From the NCBI GenBank assembly GCA_947258735.1, contig CAMYJJ010000020.1, positions 1 to 21,559 on the forward strand: a stretch of DNA of 21,559 nt, written 5' to 3'. Position numbers and translations under genes: made by a program. Positions 1-11,760 of the stretch are shown piece by piece; position 1 is the stretch's first letter, and each line of letters opens with the position of its first letter. Source of the DNA: Thermodesulfovibrionia bacterium. GTDB lineage: Bacteria; Nitrospirota; Thermodesulfovibrionia; UBA6902. Below the pieces are notes generated by a model. The model had not been told where the DNA came from, ran no database searches, and saw only the letters and a list, made by a program, of their open reading frames with translations.

Positions 1-1930
<1,930 letters not shown>

Positions 1931-2014
1931 GTCATTAATGAAACCGTTACTTGTTATGTGTTAATCGTTATGAACGACCAGATACCCGTCACCCGTTACT
2001 TGTCACTTTTTATG
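1931..2014. repeat. Short direct repeats between serC and serA
   Basis: The 84-bp spacer holds two identical 11-bp copies of CCGTTACTTGT at 1944-1954 and 1993-2003, 49 bp apart. Between them are looser variants of the same GTTA/GTTAT theme. No clear hairpin followed by T residues is present, so it does not look like an intrinsic terminator. It resembles low-complexity intergenic spacers and may have grown by slippage or belong to a dispersed repeat family. Confidence 0.5.
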
Positions 2015-3097
2015 CTAAGCATTCTCTTGCTCAAATTTTTCCATAAACGATATCAATGCATTCACTCCATCTTCAGGCATTGCATTATAAATACTTGCCC
2101 TCATTCCTCCTACAGAGCGATGTCCTTTCAGGGTAACAAGTCCTGCTGATTTTGCCTGTTCAAGAAACAGGCTGTCCAGCTCGGGTTTTGCAAGTGTAAA
2201 TGGAATATTCATCCAGGACCTGCACTCTTTGTCAACCGGGTTATTATAAAAGGTTGAGCTGTCAATTGCAGTATATAATTTATCAGCCTTCTTTTTATTT
2301 ATCTCAGCCATTGTTTCAAGGCCTCCCTTATTCTTTATCCATTCAAAAACAAGGCCTGCCATATACCAGCTGTAGGTCGGCGGGGTATTGTACATGGACC
2401 CTGCCTTTGCCATTGCTGAGTATTTGAACATGGTCGGCGTCCCCGCAATCTCACTTCCTATAAGGTCTTCGCGTACAATGACAATAGTAAGTCCCGCAGG
2501 TCCTATGTTTTTCTGTGCGCCTGCATAGATAATGCCATATTTTGTCACGTCAACCGGTCGGGACAGTATGGTAGAAGACATGTCTGCAACAAGCGGGACG
2601 TTACCTGTTTCGGGTATCCAGTGAAACTCAACCCCGCCAATAGTCTCGTTTGGTGTGTAATGTACATATGCCGCATCAGCATTGAGTGACCATTCAGATT
2701 CAGCAGGAATTGTTGTAAAATCTTGTGCTTCACTGGTTGCCGCTACATTCACTTCGCAATACTCTCGTGCCTCTGCAATGGCCTTTTTTGACCATGCACC
2801 TGTATTAATATAGTCAGCGCTTATCTTGCCCTTCAACAGGTTCATCGGGACCGCAGCAAACTGTCCTGATGCCCCACCCTGGAGAAAGAGCACTTTATAT
2901 GTATCTGGAATAGACATGAGTTCCCTGATATCAGCTTCTGCCTTTTCAGCAATTGATACAAACTTCCTGCCCCTGTGACTCATCTCCATGACCGACATGC
3001 CGCTTCCATGCCAGTCTGTCATCTCTTCTGCTGCCTTCTTCATAACATCTGCCGGTAACATGGCGGGACCTGCACTGAAATTATAGATAATGGACAT
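2015..3097 (-). CDS. serC: Phosphoserine aminotransferase
   Basis: A PLP enzyme that converts 3-phosphohydroxypyruvate and glutamate to phosphoserine and 2-oxoglutarate, the step after SerA; SerC enzymes can also act on the pyridoxal-phosphate pathway intermediate. The protein is 360 residues, the usual length. It opens with YNFSAGPAMLP, the family N-terminus. HRGRKF (41-46) helps bind substrate, FLQGGASGQF (71-80) contacts the PLP phosphate, and YAGAQKNIGPAG contains K196, the expected Schiff-base lysine. GGMRASIYNAMP near the C-terminus is also characteristic. It is the first gene of the left-going serC-serA-purA group, and its start at 3097 faces the origin-like spacer, where its promoter must lie. 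The gene appears intact. Confidence 0.97.
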   Translation of the reverse strand: MSIIYNFSAGPAMLPADVMKKAAEEMTDWHGSGMSVMEMSHRGRKFVSIAEKAEADIRELMSIPDTYKVLFLQGGASGQFAAVPMNLLKGKISADYINTGAWSKKAIAEAREYCEVNVAATSEAQDFTTIPAESEWSLNADAAYVHYTPNETIGGVEFHWIPETGNVPLVADMSSTILSRPVDVTKYGIIYAGAQKNIGPAGLTIVIVREDLIGSEIAGTPTMFKYSAMAKAGSMYNTPPTYSWYMAGLVFEWIKNKGGLETMAEINKKKADKLYTAIDSSTFYNNPVDKECRSWMNIPFTLAKPELDSLFLEQAKSAGLVTLKGHRSVGGMRASIYNAMPEDGVNALISFMEKFEQENA

Positions 3098-3169
3098 GTG
3101 TCTTCAATATCTCCCTGAGATTGTCATGTGTATTCTCTGTCCAGAACCTGTGAGATGATCATTATTAAA

Positions 3170-3178
3170 TGTGAATAA
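3170..3178 (-). promoter_or_regulatory. DnaA box (exact consensus)
   Basis: The + strand reads TGTGAATAA, the reverse of TTATTCACA, which fits TTATNCACA at every position. It lies 73 bp upstream of the serC start. Confidence 0.55.
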
Positions 3179-3297
3179 AAAAATTTACTTACTGTAAGGA
3201 CAATCATACATATAGTCTGTTTCGATTAATCTTACTAACAGGCTGTTAATAATCATGGAGATATTGTTTTCGATAACTTAACTGGTTTCTCTATCAA

Positions 3298-3306
3298 TTA
3301 TTCACA
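3298..3306 (+). promoter_or_regulatory. DnaA box (exact consensus)
   Basis: TTATTCACA, the same 9-mer as the box at 3170-3178 but in the opposite orientation, 128 bp away start to start. A near match (ATATTCACA) follows at 3399-3407 in the same orientation. Confidence 0.55.
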
Positions 3307-3486
3307 GGAATTACAGATAGTCCGGAAAGCTGTATCGATAAATTTCCAACTTCGAAGACTATCATTTCAACCGTTATTTGTCAAGTTTGCCTCACTTTAT
3401 ATTCACAAACTGCAAACCGGTAATTCAGGTTTGTTATTAATCAGATGTAGTAGTTAAGCACACTGTCAACACTCCTATTGCTTTTA

Positions 3487-3532
3487 TTATTCTTTTATTT
3501 AAATATAAATATTAACAACAATAAAAGAATGA
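3487..3532. repeat. AT-rich inverted repeat just upstream of the aminopeptidase gene
   Basis: ATTCTTTTATT at 3489-3499 is the exact reverse complement of AATAAAAGAAT at 3520-3530. The arms can extend two positions through one G-U pair, and the loop is 20 nt. The right arm ends about 9 bp before the ATG at 3540. In mRNA the hairpin would cover the already weak ribosome-binding region; in DNA it could be a binding site or an easily melted element. Confidence 0.5.
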
Positions 3533-3539
3533 ATACAAA

Positions 3540-4640
3540 ATGACAAATACATCCATTCAGACTGTTCACAATATTTTTAAAGTTAATTTACACATTAAAA
3601 AAACAGAAAAAATCCTTGTTTTTACAGACAGGGGCAACAAAACCCTGAGTAATATAGGCAGGTTGATTTATAAAACAGGAGAATCATACACAGACCATAT
3701 TACCTATATTGAAATCAATGCAACAGGATATCATGGAACAGAACCTCCGGAAGAACTATGGGTTGAGGCCTTTGGTTCTCATACAGTACATGAATTAAAA
3801 AAAAGGAAGCTCTTTCAGCCGCTCTTATTAAAACAAATACAGGGGGAAAACATAAAAGAAGTAGAATATATTATTAAAGAAAACAAAAAAGATAGTGTCA
3901 ATGCTGTCATTGCCATGTCATATTATTCAACAAGCCATACACGGTTCCGTGATATGTTAAGCAAAGCATGCGGGACAAGATATGCAAGTATGCCTCTGTT
4001 TGACGAAAAAATGCTGACCGGTGCCATGACGGTGAACTGGCAGAAATTGCATGAAAGAAGTGTCAGGATGGCAAGGATTGTTAACCGATATGAAAACATT
4101 GAAATAGAATCTCCGAATGGAACATCCATTTCGTTTTCCATAAAAGGCAGAAAGGCGCTTTCTGATACAGGCATCATAACAAAACCGGGACAGTTCAGTA
4201 ACCTGCCTGCCGGTGAGGTGTACCTGGCCCCTCTGGAAGAAACGGCACATGGAACCTTGGTTCTTGACTGGGCGCCGACGCGTAAACTCAAAAGCCCGGT
4301 TACCGTATACGTGGATAAGGGAATGGTTACGAACATGGAGGGAAGGGAAGCATACCTGAAAGAACTTGAAAAAAAATTATATGAAAAAAAGGAGAACAGG
4401 AATATTGCTGAACTTGGCATCGGGACAAACGACAAGGCCAAACGGCCCGATAATATTCTTGAGTCAGAAAAAATTATGGGTACCATACATATCGCCTTTG
4501 GTGATAACAGCTCATTTGGAGGCAAGGTAAGTACATCATTTCATCAGGACTTTGTATTTTTTTCACCCACTGTTACCCTGGTTTCTCAAAGCGGAAAGAA
4601 AAGAGTTCTGCTTCAGAAAGGAAAACTGTTACTGGAATAA
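3540..4640 (+). CDS. M29-family (aminopeptidase T-like) metallopeptidase
   Basis: Predicted cytoplasmic metal-dependent exopeptidase that removes N-terminal residues from peptides. At 366 residues it is close to the ~370-410 of the family. The C-terminal metal site is recognisable: E226 in NLPAGEVYLAP, E291 in AELGIGTN, H317 in GTIHIAFGD, a conserved GDNSSFGG stretch, and H335 with D337 in FHQDFVF (most relatives have HxD here). The N-terminal ~180 residues are divergent and poorly conserved, as usual. No signal peptide or membrane segment is seen. The start at 3540 has only a weak upstream AAAGAATG and sits behind an AT-rich hairpin, so translation may be low or regulated. It is flanked on both sides by DnaA-box-bearing spacers and is not in an operon. 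The family call is firm, but the substrate is unknown. Confidence 0.8.
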   Translation: MTNTSIQTVHNIFKVNLHIKKTEKILVFTDRGNKTLSNIGRLIYKTGESYTDHITYIEINATGYHGTEPPEELWVEAFGSHTVHELKKRKLFQPLLLKQIQGENIKEVEYIIKENKKDSVNAVIAMSYYSTSHTRFRDMLSKACGTRYASMPLFDEKMLTGAMTVNWQKLHERSVRMARIVNRYENIEIESPNGTSISFSIKGRKALSDTGIITKPGQFSNLPAGEVYLAPLEETAHGTLVLDWAPTRKLKSPVTVYVDKGMVTNMEGREAYLKELEKKLYEKKENRNIAELGIGTNDKAKRPDNILESEKIMGTIHIAFGDNSSFGGKVSTSFHQDFVFFSPTVTLVSQSGKKRVLLQKGKLLLE

Positions 4641-4802
4641 GAACATTAAGAAACAGTTGATTCAATACATCGTTTTTTGATATTTTATTATTTAATATTA
4701 ATAAGTTATATTAATTTTACCTGCCTTGTACAGAAAATATGACGATTATCTGCCTTCTGATTCAATGTTTTCTCCTTGTCTTGCCGGAGAAGTGGAATAT
4801 AT

Positions 4803-4825
4803 TTGAAGTAATGTGTGTACTTCAA
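4803..4825. promoter_or_regulatory. Operator-like dyad upstream of dnaA
   Basis: TTGAAGTA at 4803-4810 and TACTTCAA at 4818-4825 form perfect 8-bp arms around the 7-bp spacer ATGTGTG. No T-run follows, so it is not an intrinsic terminator. The size suits a dimeric helix-turn-helix regulator. It lies 250 bp upstream of dnaA. Confidence 0.4.
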
Positions 4826-5003
4826 CAGGGCAGCATAAATTTATTACCGATAAAATGTTATTTTTATTTATAAAAATTAATATGTTACCGTCTGTTATCC
4901 CGGGCAAGAGGAGGATATTAAAACGGTTATTGAAACTGACTAAAAAAAGGCTTGCTATGGCAAATAAGATAATATATAATAACTAACTCTCCTTCCGGGA
5001 AGG

Positions 5004-5023
5004 TTATCAACAGCTTATAAACA
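5004..5023 (+). promoter_or_regulatory. Tandem DnaA-box-like pair next to a GC-rich dyad
   Basis: TTATCAACA (5004-5012) differs from the consensus only by A for C at position 6; TTATAAACA (5015-5023) has the same change. They share orientation and are 11 bp apart start to start, about one helical turn, as needed for cooperative DnaA binding. The GC-rich dyad 4991-5003 directly abuts the first box. Confidence 0.5.
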
Positions 5024-5074
5024 ATTGTTAGTAACTATAGGTATTATATCTAAAAAGTCATATATCTTGAACGA

Positions 5075-6421
5075 ATGGAAACCATGAATATAGAAGAAGC
5101 CTGGACAAATACGATTGAAGCAATAAGTACAAAAGTGGGAAATCAAACCTTTGATTTATGGTTTAAACCTCTTAAGCTGATTCAGATGAAGAACAGTCAG
5201 GTCACCCTTGAAGTACCCAATAAATTTTTCAGGGAATGGATCGAAGACCATTATCCCGGCCTCATTTCTGATACCATCAAAGAGTTTCTCCATGAGGAGG
5301 TATCGGTTACCTACAATGTCGTTGATAAAAAGAAAAACCCGGACATCAAGAAGATCGAAACCCGGCAGGAAGACCGCAGGGTAAAACTCGCAAGCCGTGG
5401 GATATTTCTCAACCCTAAATTCACGTTTGATATATTTGTTGTGGGAGCAAGCAACCAGTTTGCTCATGCAGCATCAAGGGCAATTGCCGATGCACCGGGA
5501 AAGGCGTATAACCCTTTGTTTATCTATGGGGGGGTTGGTCTGGGCAAGACACACCTGATGAATGCTATCGGAAATACCATCATTGACAAAAACCCGAATG
5601 TAAAAATGCTGTATGCACCTGCCGAGCAGTTCACCAATGAATTTGTCTATTCCATGCGCAATGACAAGATGGTCGAGTTTAAATCCAAGTACAGAAACCT
5701 GGATGTTCTCATCATCGATGATATACAGTTTATCGCAGGGAAAAGCGGCACCCAGGAAGAGCTGTTTCATACATTCAATGCCCTGTATGACACGCACAAA
5801 CAGATAGTGTTTTCCAGTGACAGACCCCCCAAGGATATATCGCCCATTACAGAAAGACTGCGGTCCCGGTTTGGGATGGGGCTGATAGCTGATATTCAGA
5901 TACCGGATGTTGAAACAAAGATGGCAATACTGGGAAAGAAATCTGAAATGGAGCATATTGAACTGCCTGAAGATGTGAGTTTTTTCCTGGCCAGCAAGGT
6001 TAAGTCAAATATCAGGGACCTGGAGGCCTGCATGATACGGCTGGGTGCGCATTCATCGCTGACAGGACAGACCATAACAATTGAGATGGCGAAGAACGTG
6101 TTAAAGGACCTTATTCATGACGAGGAAAAGGCACTTACTGTTGATTATATCCAGAAGATAGTCTGTGAATATTTCAGGCTGAAGGTGCAGGACATCAAAG
6201 CAAAGAAAAGAACCCGGGACATAGCCTTTCCACGGCAGGTGGCAATGTACCTGAGTAAGACCCTTACCGACTCCTCTCTCAGTGAGATAGGAAAAAACTT
6301 CGGAGGGAAAGATCATTCAACAGTAATCCATGCCTGTAAGCTGATTGAAGAACGAAGAAAAAACGATGAGGAGTTTGCAAAAAAAATAGATTATCTGATA
6401 AAGAAAATTAAAAGCTATTAA
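5075..6421 (+). CDS. dnaA: Chromosomal replication initiator DnaA
   Basis: An ATP-dependent initiator that binds DnaA boxes, melts the origin and recruits the helicase. The 448-residue protein has all four domains: I (about 1-85), a short linker (85-108), AAA+ domain III from about 109, and the DNA-binding domain IV from about 350. Walker A is GGVGLGKTH (152-160, K158), Walker B is LIIDDIQF (212-219), sensor 1 lies in IVFSSDRPP, and the DnaA signature GKDHSTVIHACK is at 411-422. Where most relatives have VVGKSN or similar, this one reads VVGASN. The ATG at 5075 has no clear ribosome-binding site; the in-frame ATG at 5084 (MNIEEAW) has GGAA just before it and may be the true start. DnaA-like boxes upstream suggest autoregulation. 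Confidence 0.98.
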   Translation: METMNIEEAWTNTIEAISTKVGNQTFDLWFKPLKLIQMKNSQVTLEVPNKFFREWIEDHYPGLISDTIKEFLHEEVSVTYNVVDKKKNPDIKKIETRQEDRRVKLASRGIFLNPKFTFDIFVVGASNQFAHAASRAIADAPGKAYNPLFIYGGVGLGKTHLMNAIGNTIIDKNPNVKMLYAPAEQFTNEFVYSMRNDKMVEFKSKYRNLDVLIIDDIQFIAGKSGTQEELFHTFNALYDTHKQIVFSSDRPPKDISPITERLRSRFGMGLIADIQIPDVETKMAILGKKSEMEHIELPEDVSFFLASKVKSNIRDLEACMIRLGAHSSLTGQTITIEMAKNVLKDLIHDEEKALTVDYIQKIVCEYFRLKVQDIKAKKRTRDIAFPRQVAMYLSKTLTDSSLSEIGKNFGGKDHSTVIHACKLIEERRKNDEEFAKKIDYLIKKIKSY

Positions 6422-6426
6422 CGGAT

Positions 6427-6493
6427 GATTACACCGATATAAAAGAAGATTACACAGATAGCACTGTGAAATCGTTCTAAAATCTGTGCAATC
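6427..6493. repeat. GATTACACAGAT-type repeats between dnaA and dnaN
   Basis: GATTACACCGAT (6427-6438) and GATTACACAGAT (6448-6459) are near-identical direct copies with a 21-bp period. ATCTGTGCAATC (6482-6493) is the inverse of the second with one mismatch, so the segment can form a 12-bp stem. The dnaN ribosome-binding site GGGGAGG (6494-6500) starts directly after the last arm. Similar ATTACACAGAT-type spacers recur between genes in many environmental genomes (general knowledge, not checked here). Confidence 0.6.
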
Positions 6494-6505
6494 GGGGAGG
6501 ACACG

Positions 6506-7612
6506 ATGAAGCTGAAGATTCAGAAGGAAGAAATTCAGAATGCGTTACAGAGCGTACAGGGAATTGTTGACAAGAAAACTACCATGCCAATTCTCAGCCA
6601 TTTCCTGCTGAAAGTGAAAAAGACGGCATCTCTTATGGCGACCGATCTTGATATTGCACTGAAGGGTCCGCTGAAAGCAGAAATAATGGATAAGGGAAGT
6701 CTCTGCATACCTGCAAAGAAGCTGTTTGAGATTGCCCGGGAAGTAGACGGGGAGATCCTGCTGGAATCACAGGACAATAACTGGATCAAGGTATCTTCGG
6801 GAAAGAGCACGTTTAAATTGATGGGGCTTCCGGAAGAGGAATTTCCGGCATTGCCTGAAGTGAGCAAGGCAGATGAGGTAACGATGAAGGCCGATGCCCT
6901 TAAACATATGATTGAGAAAACCATTTATGCGACGGGAGAAAGTGATACGAGGTATACGCTGAACGGATTGCTCATGCATTTCATCCCGAAGAAGAAAAAT
7001 ATTGAACTGAAAGTAGTAGGAACTGACGGTCACAGGCTATCACTCATTTCCGCAAAGATAGAGGGGCAGATCAGTGAAGAGAAAAAACTGATTCTTCCCA
7101 AAAAGGCTGCAATGGAACTCAAGAAGCTGACAGAGGGCAGGGATGATACCGTCACTATATATATCGATAAAAACCATCTGTTTTTCAGCACCGATGATAT
7201 TGTCCTGACCTCCAGGCTGATCGAAGGGACGTATCCCAACTATGAACAGGTCGTTCCAAAGGACAATGAAAAAGAAGTCGTGGTTGAAAAACTCTCTTTT
7301 CTCAAGGCCCTGAGAAGGACATCCATTATGAGCAAGGAACGGACCAATGCCATACGGCTTGACCTTGATGATGATAAAATAACCCTGATCTCCATGAACC
7401 CTGATATAGGAGAGGCACGGGAAGAGATTGGCGCACAGTACAAGGGTGAACAATTAACCATAGGCTATAACGCGCGGTACCTCATAGACATCCTGCAGGC
7501 CATGGACGGCGAAGAAGTGCTCATCAAGCTCCAGGAGCCCTTAAGCCCGACCCTGCTCATGGAATCAGGCAATAAAGGCTACACATGTGTTGTAATGCCC
7601 ATGAGAACGTAA
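6506..7612 (+). CDS. dnaN: DNA polymerase III sliding clamp (beta subunit)
   Basis: The ring-shaped clamp that holds DNA polymerase III and other repair and replication proteins on DNA. The 368-residue length is standard for three tandem clamp folds. Recognisable segments include the start MKLKIQKEEIQNALQSVQGI, the first-fold TMPILSHFLLKV and LMATDLDIAL, RYTLNGLLMHF and GTDGHRLSL in the second fold, EGTYPNYEQVVP near its end, and the C-terminal CVVMPMRT, where the family ends in a short hydrophobic-rich VMPMR motif lining the partner-binding pocket. The ATG at 6506 follows a strong GGGGAGG at 6494-6500. It lies 84 bp after dnaA on the same strand, the usual dnaA-dnaN pairing. Confidence 0.97.
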   Translation: MKLKIQKEEIQNALQSVQGIVDKKTTMPILSHFLLKVKKTASLMATDLDIALKGPLKAEIMDKGSLCIPAKKLFEIAREVDGEILLESQDNNWIKVSSGKSTFKLMGLPEEEFPALPEVSKADEVTMKADALKHMIEKTIYATGESDTRYTLNGLLMHFIPKKKNIELKVVGTDGHRLSLISAKIEGQISEEKKLILPKKAAMELKKLTEGRDDTVTIYIDKNHLFFSTDDIVLTSRLIEGTYPNYEQVVPKDNEKEVVVEKLSFLKALRRTSIMSKERTNAIRLDLDDDKITLISMNPDIGEAREEIGAQYKGEQLTIGYNARYLIDILQAMDGEEVLIKLQEPLSPTLLMESGNKGYTCVVMPMRT

Positions 7613-7636
7613 AGAAGAGGGAAGTCAGAACTAAGA

Positions 7637-7765
7637 ACGCATAAGTGATAAGTTAGAAAGAAGAAGTAAGAAAATGGAAGTTAACGTTTGAACTGAAAAG
7701 CAGGGCTCTGCGTGATTACTTCGCTTTATTATAATTTATACTGTTAACTTCTCACTTCTTATGTG
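7637..7765. repeat. Imperfect inverted repeats between dnaN and gyrB
   Basis: The 174-bp spacer holds ACGCATAAGTGATAAGTTAG at 7637-7656 and, inverted at about 7743-7765, a related arm that reads ACACATAAGAAGTGAGAAG on the - strand. Between them are purine-rich GAAGTAAGAAA-type units at 7660-7680. The arms match imperfectly and no T-run follows. A possible -10 (TATAAT, 7730-7735) lies before the right arm, but no -35 was found at the right distance. Confidence 0.4.
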
Positions 7766-7786
7766 TCCGTTATAGAAAGGATTTAA

Positions 7787-10180
<2,394 letters not shown>

Positions 10181-10220
10181 TGAGATCTGTTAAAAGATTT
10201 TCAGATAATGATTGAATTGT

Positions 10221-10247
10221 AAGGGCGGGTTTTAAACCCGCCCTTTT
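10221..10247 (+). terminator. Strong intrinsic terminator after gyrB
   Basis: Arms AAGGGCGGGTTT (10221-10232) and AAACCCGCCCTT (10234-10245) are perfect 12-bp complements around a single T. As RNA this gives a GC-rich 7-bp stem with an AU-rich loop, followed by TTTT (10244-10247). It closes the dnaA-dnaN-gyrB direction and insulates the accessory zone. Because it is symmetric it may also act leftward. Confidence 0.85.
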
Positions 10248-10268
10248 CTGTAAAAATAAGGAGGGGAC

Positions 10269-11352
10269 ATGGCTAAAGATGTCAGGAAGAAAACAAGGGG
10301 CCTGCTGCAAAGAAAAAAAGAAACACTTTCTAAAACGGGCCCAGTAGACGAAGTCTATTCAGGGGTAAAGAGAATATTAGAAGAAGCACGTCGAAATGCT
10401 TACCGGGCGGTAAACTGTGCCATGGTTCATGCGTACTGGAGTATTGGGAGGGTGATTATTAAAGGAGAACAGAAAGGAAAAGCTCGCTCGGATTATGGGA
10501 CATATCTTCTGAATGAACTCTCAACTCGCCTGACTGCAGAGTTCGGGAAAGGGTTTGATCGAACCAACATATCAAAAATGCGTGCTTTTTATCTTGCTTA
10601 CCCAATTGTAGACGCACTGCGTCCACAATTGACCTGGACACACTATCGCCTGTTGCTGCGTGTCGAAAAAGAATCTGTCCGGGATTTTTATGTAGACGAA
10701 TGCATCACGAACAAATGGTCTACATGCCAGTTAGAACGACAGATTAATTCATTTTATTATGAACGGCTGCTTTCGAGCAAGGACAAAAAGCCAGTTATCA
10801 AAGAAGAAAGAAGCTGTACAGAAATCTATCCCCGCAAAGCCTGAGGATGTAATAAAAGACCCTTATGTTCTTGAGTTTCTTGATCTTAATGAGAACAGGA
10901 CTTTTCTTGAAAAAGACCTTGCAAAGGAACTGATCAGTAAACTTCAGGAATTCCTTCTTGAACTTGGTAAGGGATTTTCTTTTATAGCGAGGCAGAAGAG
11001 AATATCAATTGAAGACGACCATTTCCATGTTGACCTCGTGTTCTATAACTACATCTTAAAATGCTTTGTGCTCATCGATCTGAAAACGGGGAAACTGACC
11101 CATCAGGATATAGGGCAGATGGACTTTTATGTACGCTACTATGAGAAGGAAGAAAAACTGCATGAAGACAACCCGACTATCGGACTTATTCTTTGTACTA
11201 ATAAGAACAAGACAATGGTCAAGTATACGCTTCTTGAAAACAGTAAGAATATCTTTGCTTCAAAATATAAGCTTTATCTGCCTACGGAGGAGGAGTTGAA
11301 GAAGGAGCTGGAGAGGAAGTTGATAGAGATTGAGAAGAAATTGGGGGATTAA
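10269..11352 (+). pseudogene. YhcG/DUF1016-type PD-(D/E)XK nuclease, split by a frameshift
   Basis: Two overlapping frames make up one protein of about 360 residues, the usual size of the YhcG family. The first frame (10269-10844) has the N-terminal domain: AYWSIGRVI, LLNELSTRLTAEFGKGF, LRPQLTWTHYRLLLRVE and LERQINSFYYERLLSSKDKKP. The second frame, one base ahead, resumes with AKPEDVIKDPYVLEFL and has the nuclease core: HVDLVFYN, then VLIDLKTGKL as the D-x-K motif, then GQMDFYVRYYE and FASKYKLYLPTEEEL. The switch occurs in the purine run 10800-10813; removing one base there joins the frames. This suggests a one-base slippage insertion, or a sequencing error; a programmed shift is less likely. 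A start site with GGAGGGG lies at 10260-10266. It stands alone, right after the gyrB terminator. Family members are predicted nucleases, often found near restriction-modification loci, with no firm role. Confidence 0.85.
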
Positions 11353-11354
11353 AG

Positions 11355-11381
11355 GATGATATCACAGATTGTGATATCATC
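11355..11381. repeat. Perfect 12-bp inverted repeat after the nuclease gene
   Basis: GATGATATCACA (11355-11366) and TGTGATATCATC (11370-11381) are exact complements around a 3-base loop (GAT). It begins 3 bp after the nuclease stop. No T-run follows, so a normal intrinsic terminator is unlikely; it could be an operator, a recombination or transposon end, or an mRNA 3'-end stabiliser. Confidence 0.6.
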
Positions 11382-11760
11382 AGTGAAATAGCCAAGCCTG
11401 TCCAATATGTAACAAACCAGGATATAACTTACACTTGGAAATCAACGGATTTGGAGTGGAGCCGGAATTAAAACTACTATCTAATTATGAATGATCGAGA
11501 TTGGGTATCTTCCATCACTATATCTAGCGTAAATCAATTAAACAGGACAATTAATTAATTGCGTTCTCAACATACCCTCTTTATAATAAATACATCTTTT
11601 CTAGGCTCATTAATATTTAAGCAATGCGAAGGGGGAGATAACCTCTTATTTCTTGAAATTAATTTATAATTTTTAACTTACAAGAGAAATGTTTTCAATA
11701 CTTGGATAGACAACTATTATTAGTATTGGATATTCTAACAGGTGTCCAATATCTGTTATC

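Larger units (their letters stand above)
3098..3539. other. Candidate origin segment A: AT-rich intergenic region with DnaA boxes
   Basis: This 442-bp gap between divergent genes is AT-rich. It holds two sites that fit the DnaA-box consensus TTATNCACA exactly: 3170-3178 on the - strand and 3298-3306 on the + strand. Two single-mismatch sites are ATATTCACA at 3399-3407 and the reverse of TTATTAACA at 3244-3252. It must also carry the promoters of serC and of the aminopeptidase gene, but no convincing -35/-10 pair was found. The box density, the gene-strand switch and the nearby dnaA support an origin role. Other explanations are a DnaA-regulated promoter or chance matches in AT-rich DNA. Confidence 0.55.
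4641..5074. other. Candidate origin segment B: dnaA-proximal AT-rich region
   Basis: A 434-bp gap before dnaA. Near its right end are, in order, an AT-rich run (about 4960-4988), a GC-rich perfect dyad CCTTCC-G-GGAAGG (4991-5003), and two tandem DnaA-box-like 9-mers beginning at 5004 and 5015. An AT stretch flanked by a GC cluster and a DnaA box matches the known layout of bacterial unwinding elements. A separate dyad lies at 4803-4825. A possible dnaA promoter element TTGAAA is at 4930-4935, but its -10 is unclear. The origin call also rests on dnaA adjacency and the nearby switch in gene direction. No gene was found in this gap. Confidence 0.6.

Noticed and set aside
3923..4525. Long - strand frame inside the M29 gene
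   Set aside because: The + strand frame has the family's metal-binding residues in order; the reverse frame has serine/leucine-rich shadow composition and no motif.
5024..5050. DnaA-trio repeats after the tandem boxes
   Set aside because: TAG-TAA occurs once, but the triplet phase breaks at once; too little to call a feature.
10759..11352. The second nuclease frame as an independent gene
   Set aside because: Its first ~20 residues do not resemble the family, there is no ribosome-binding site, and similarity picks up exactly where the first frame loses it.
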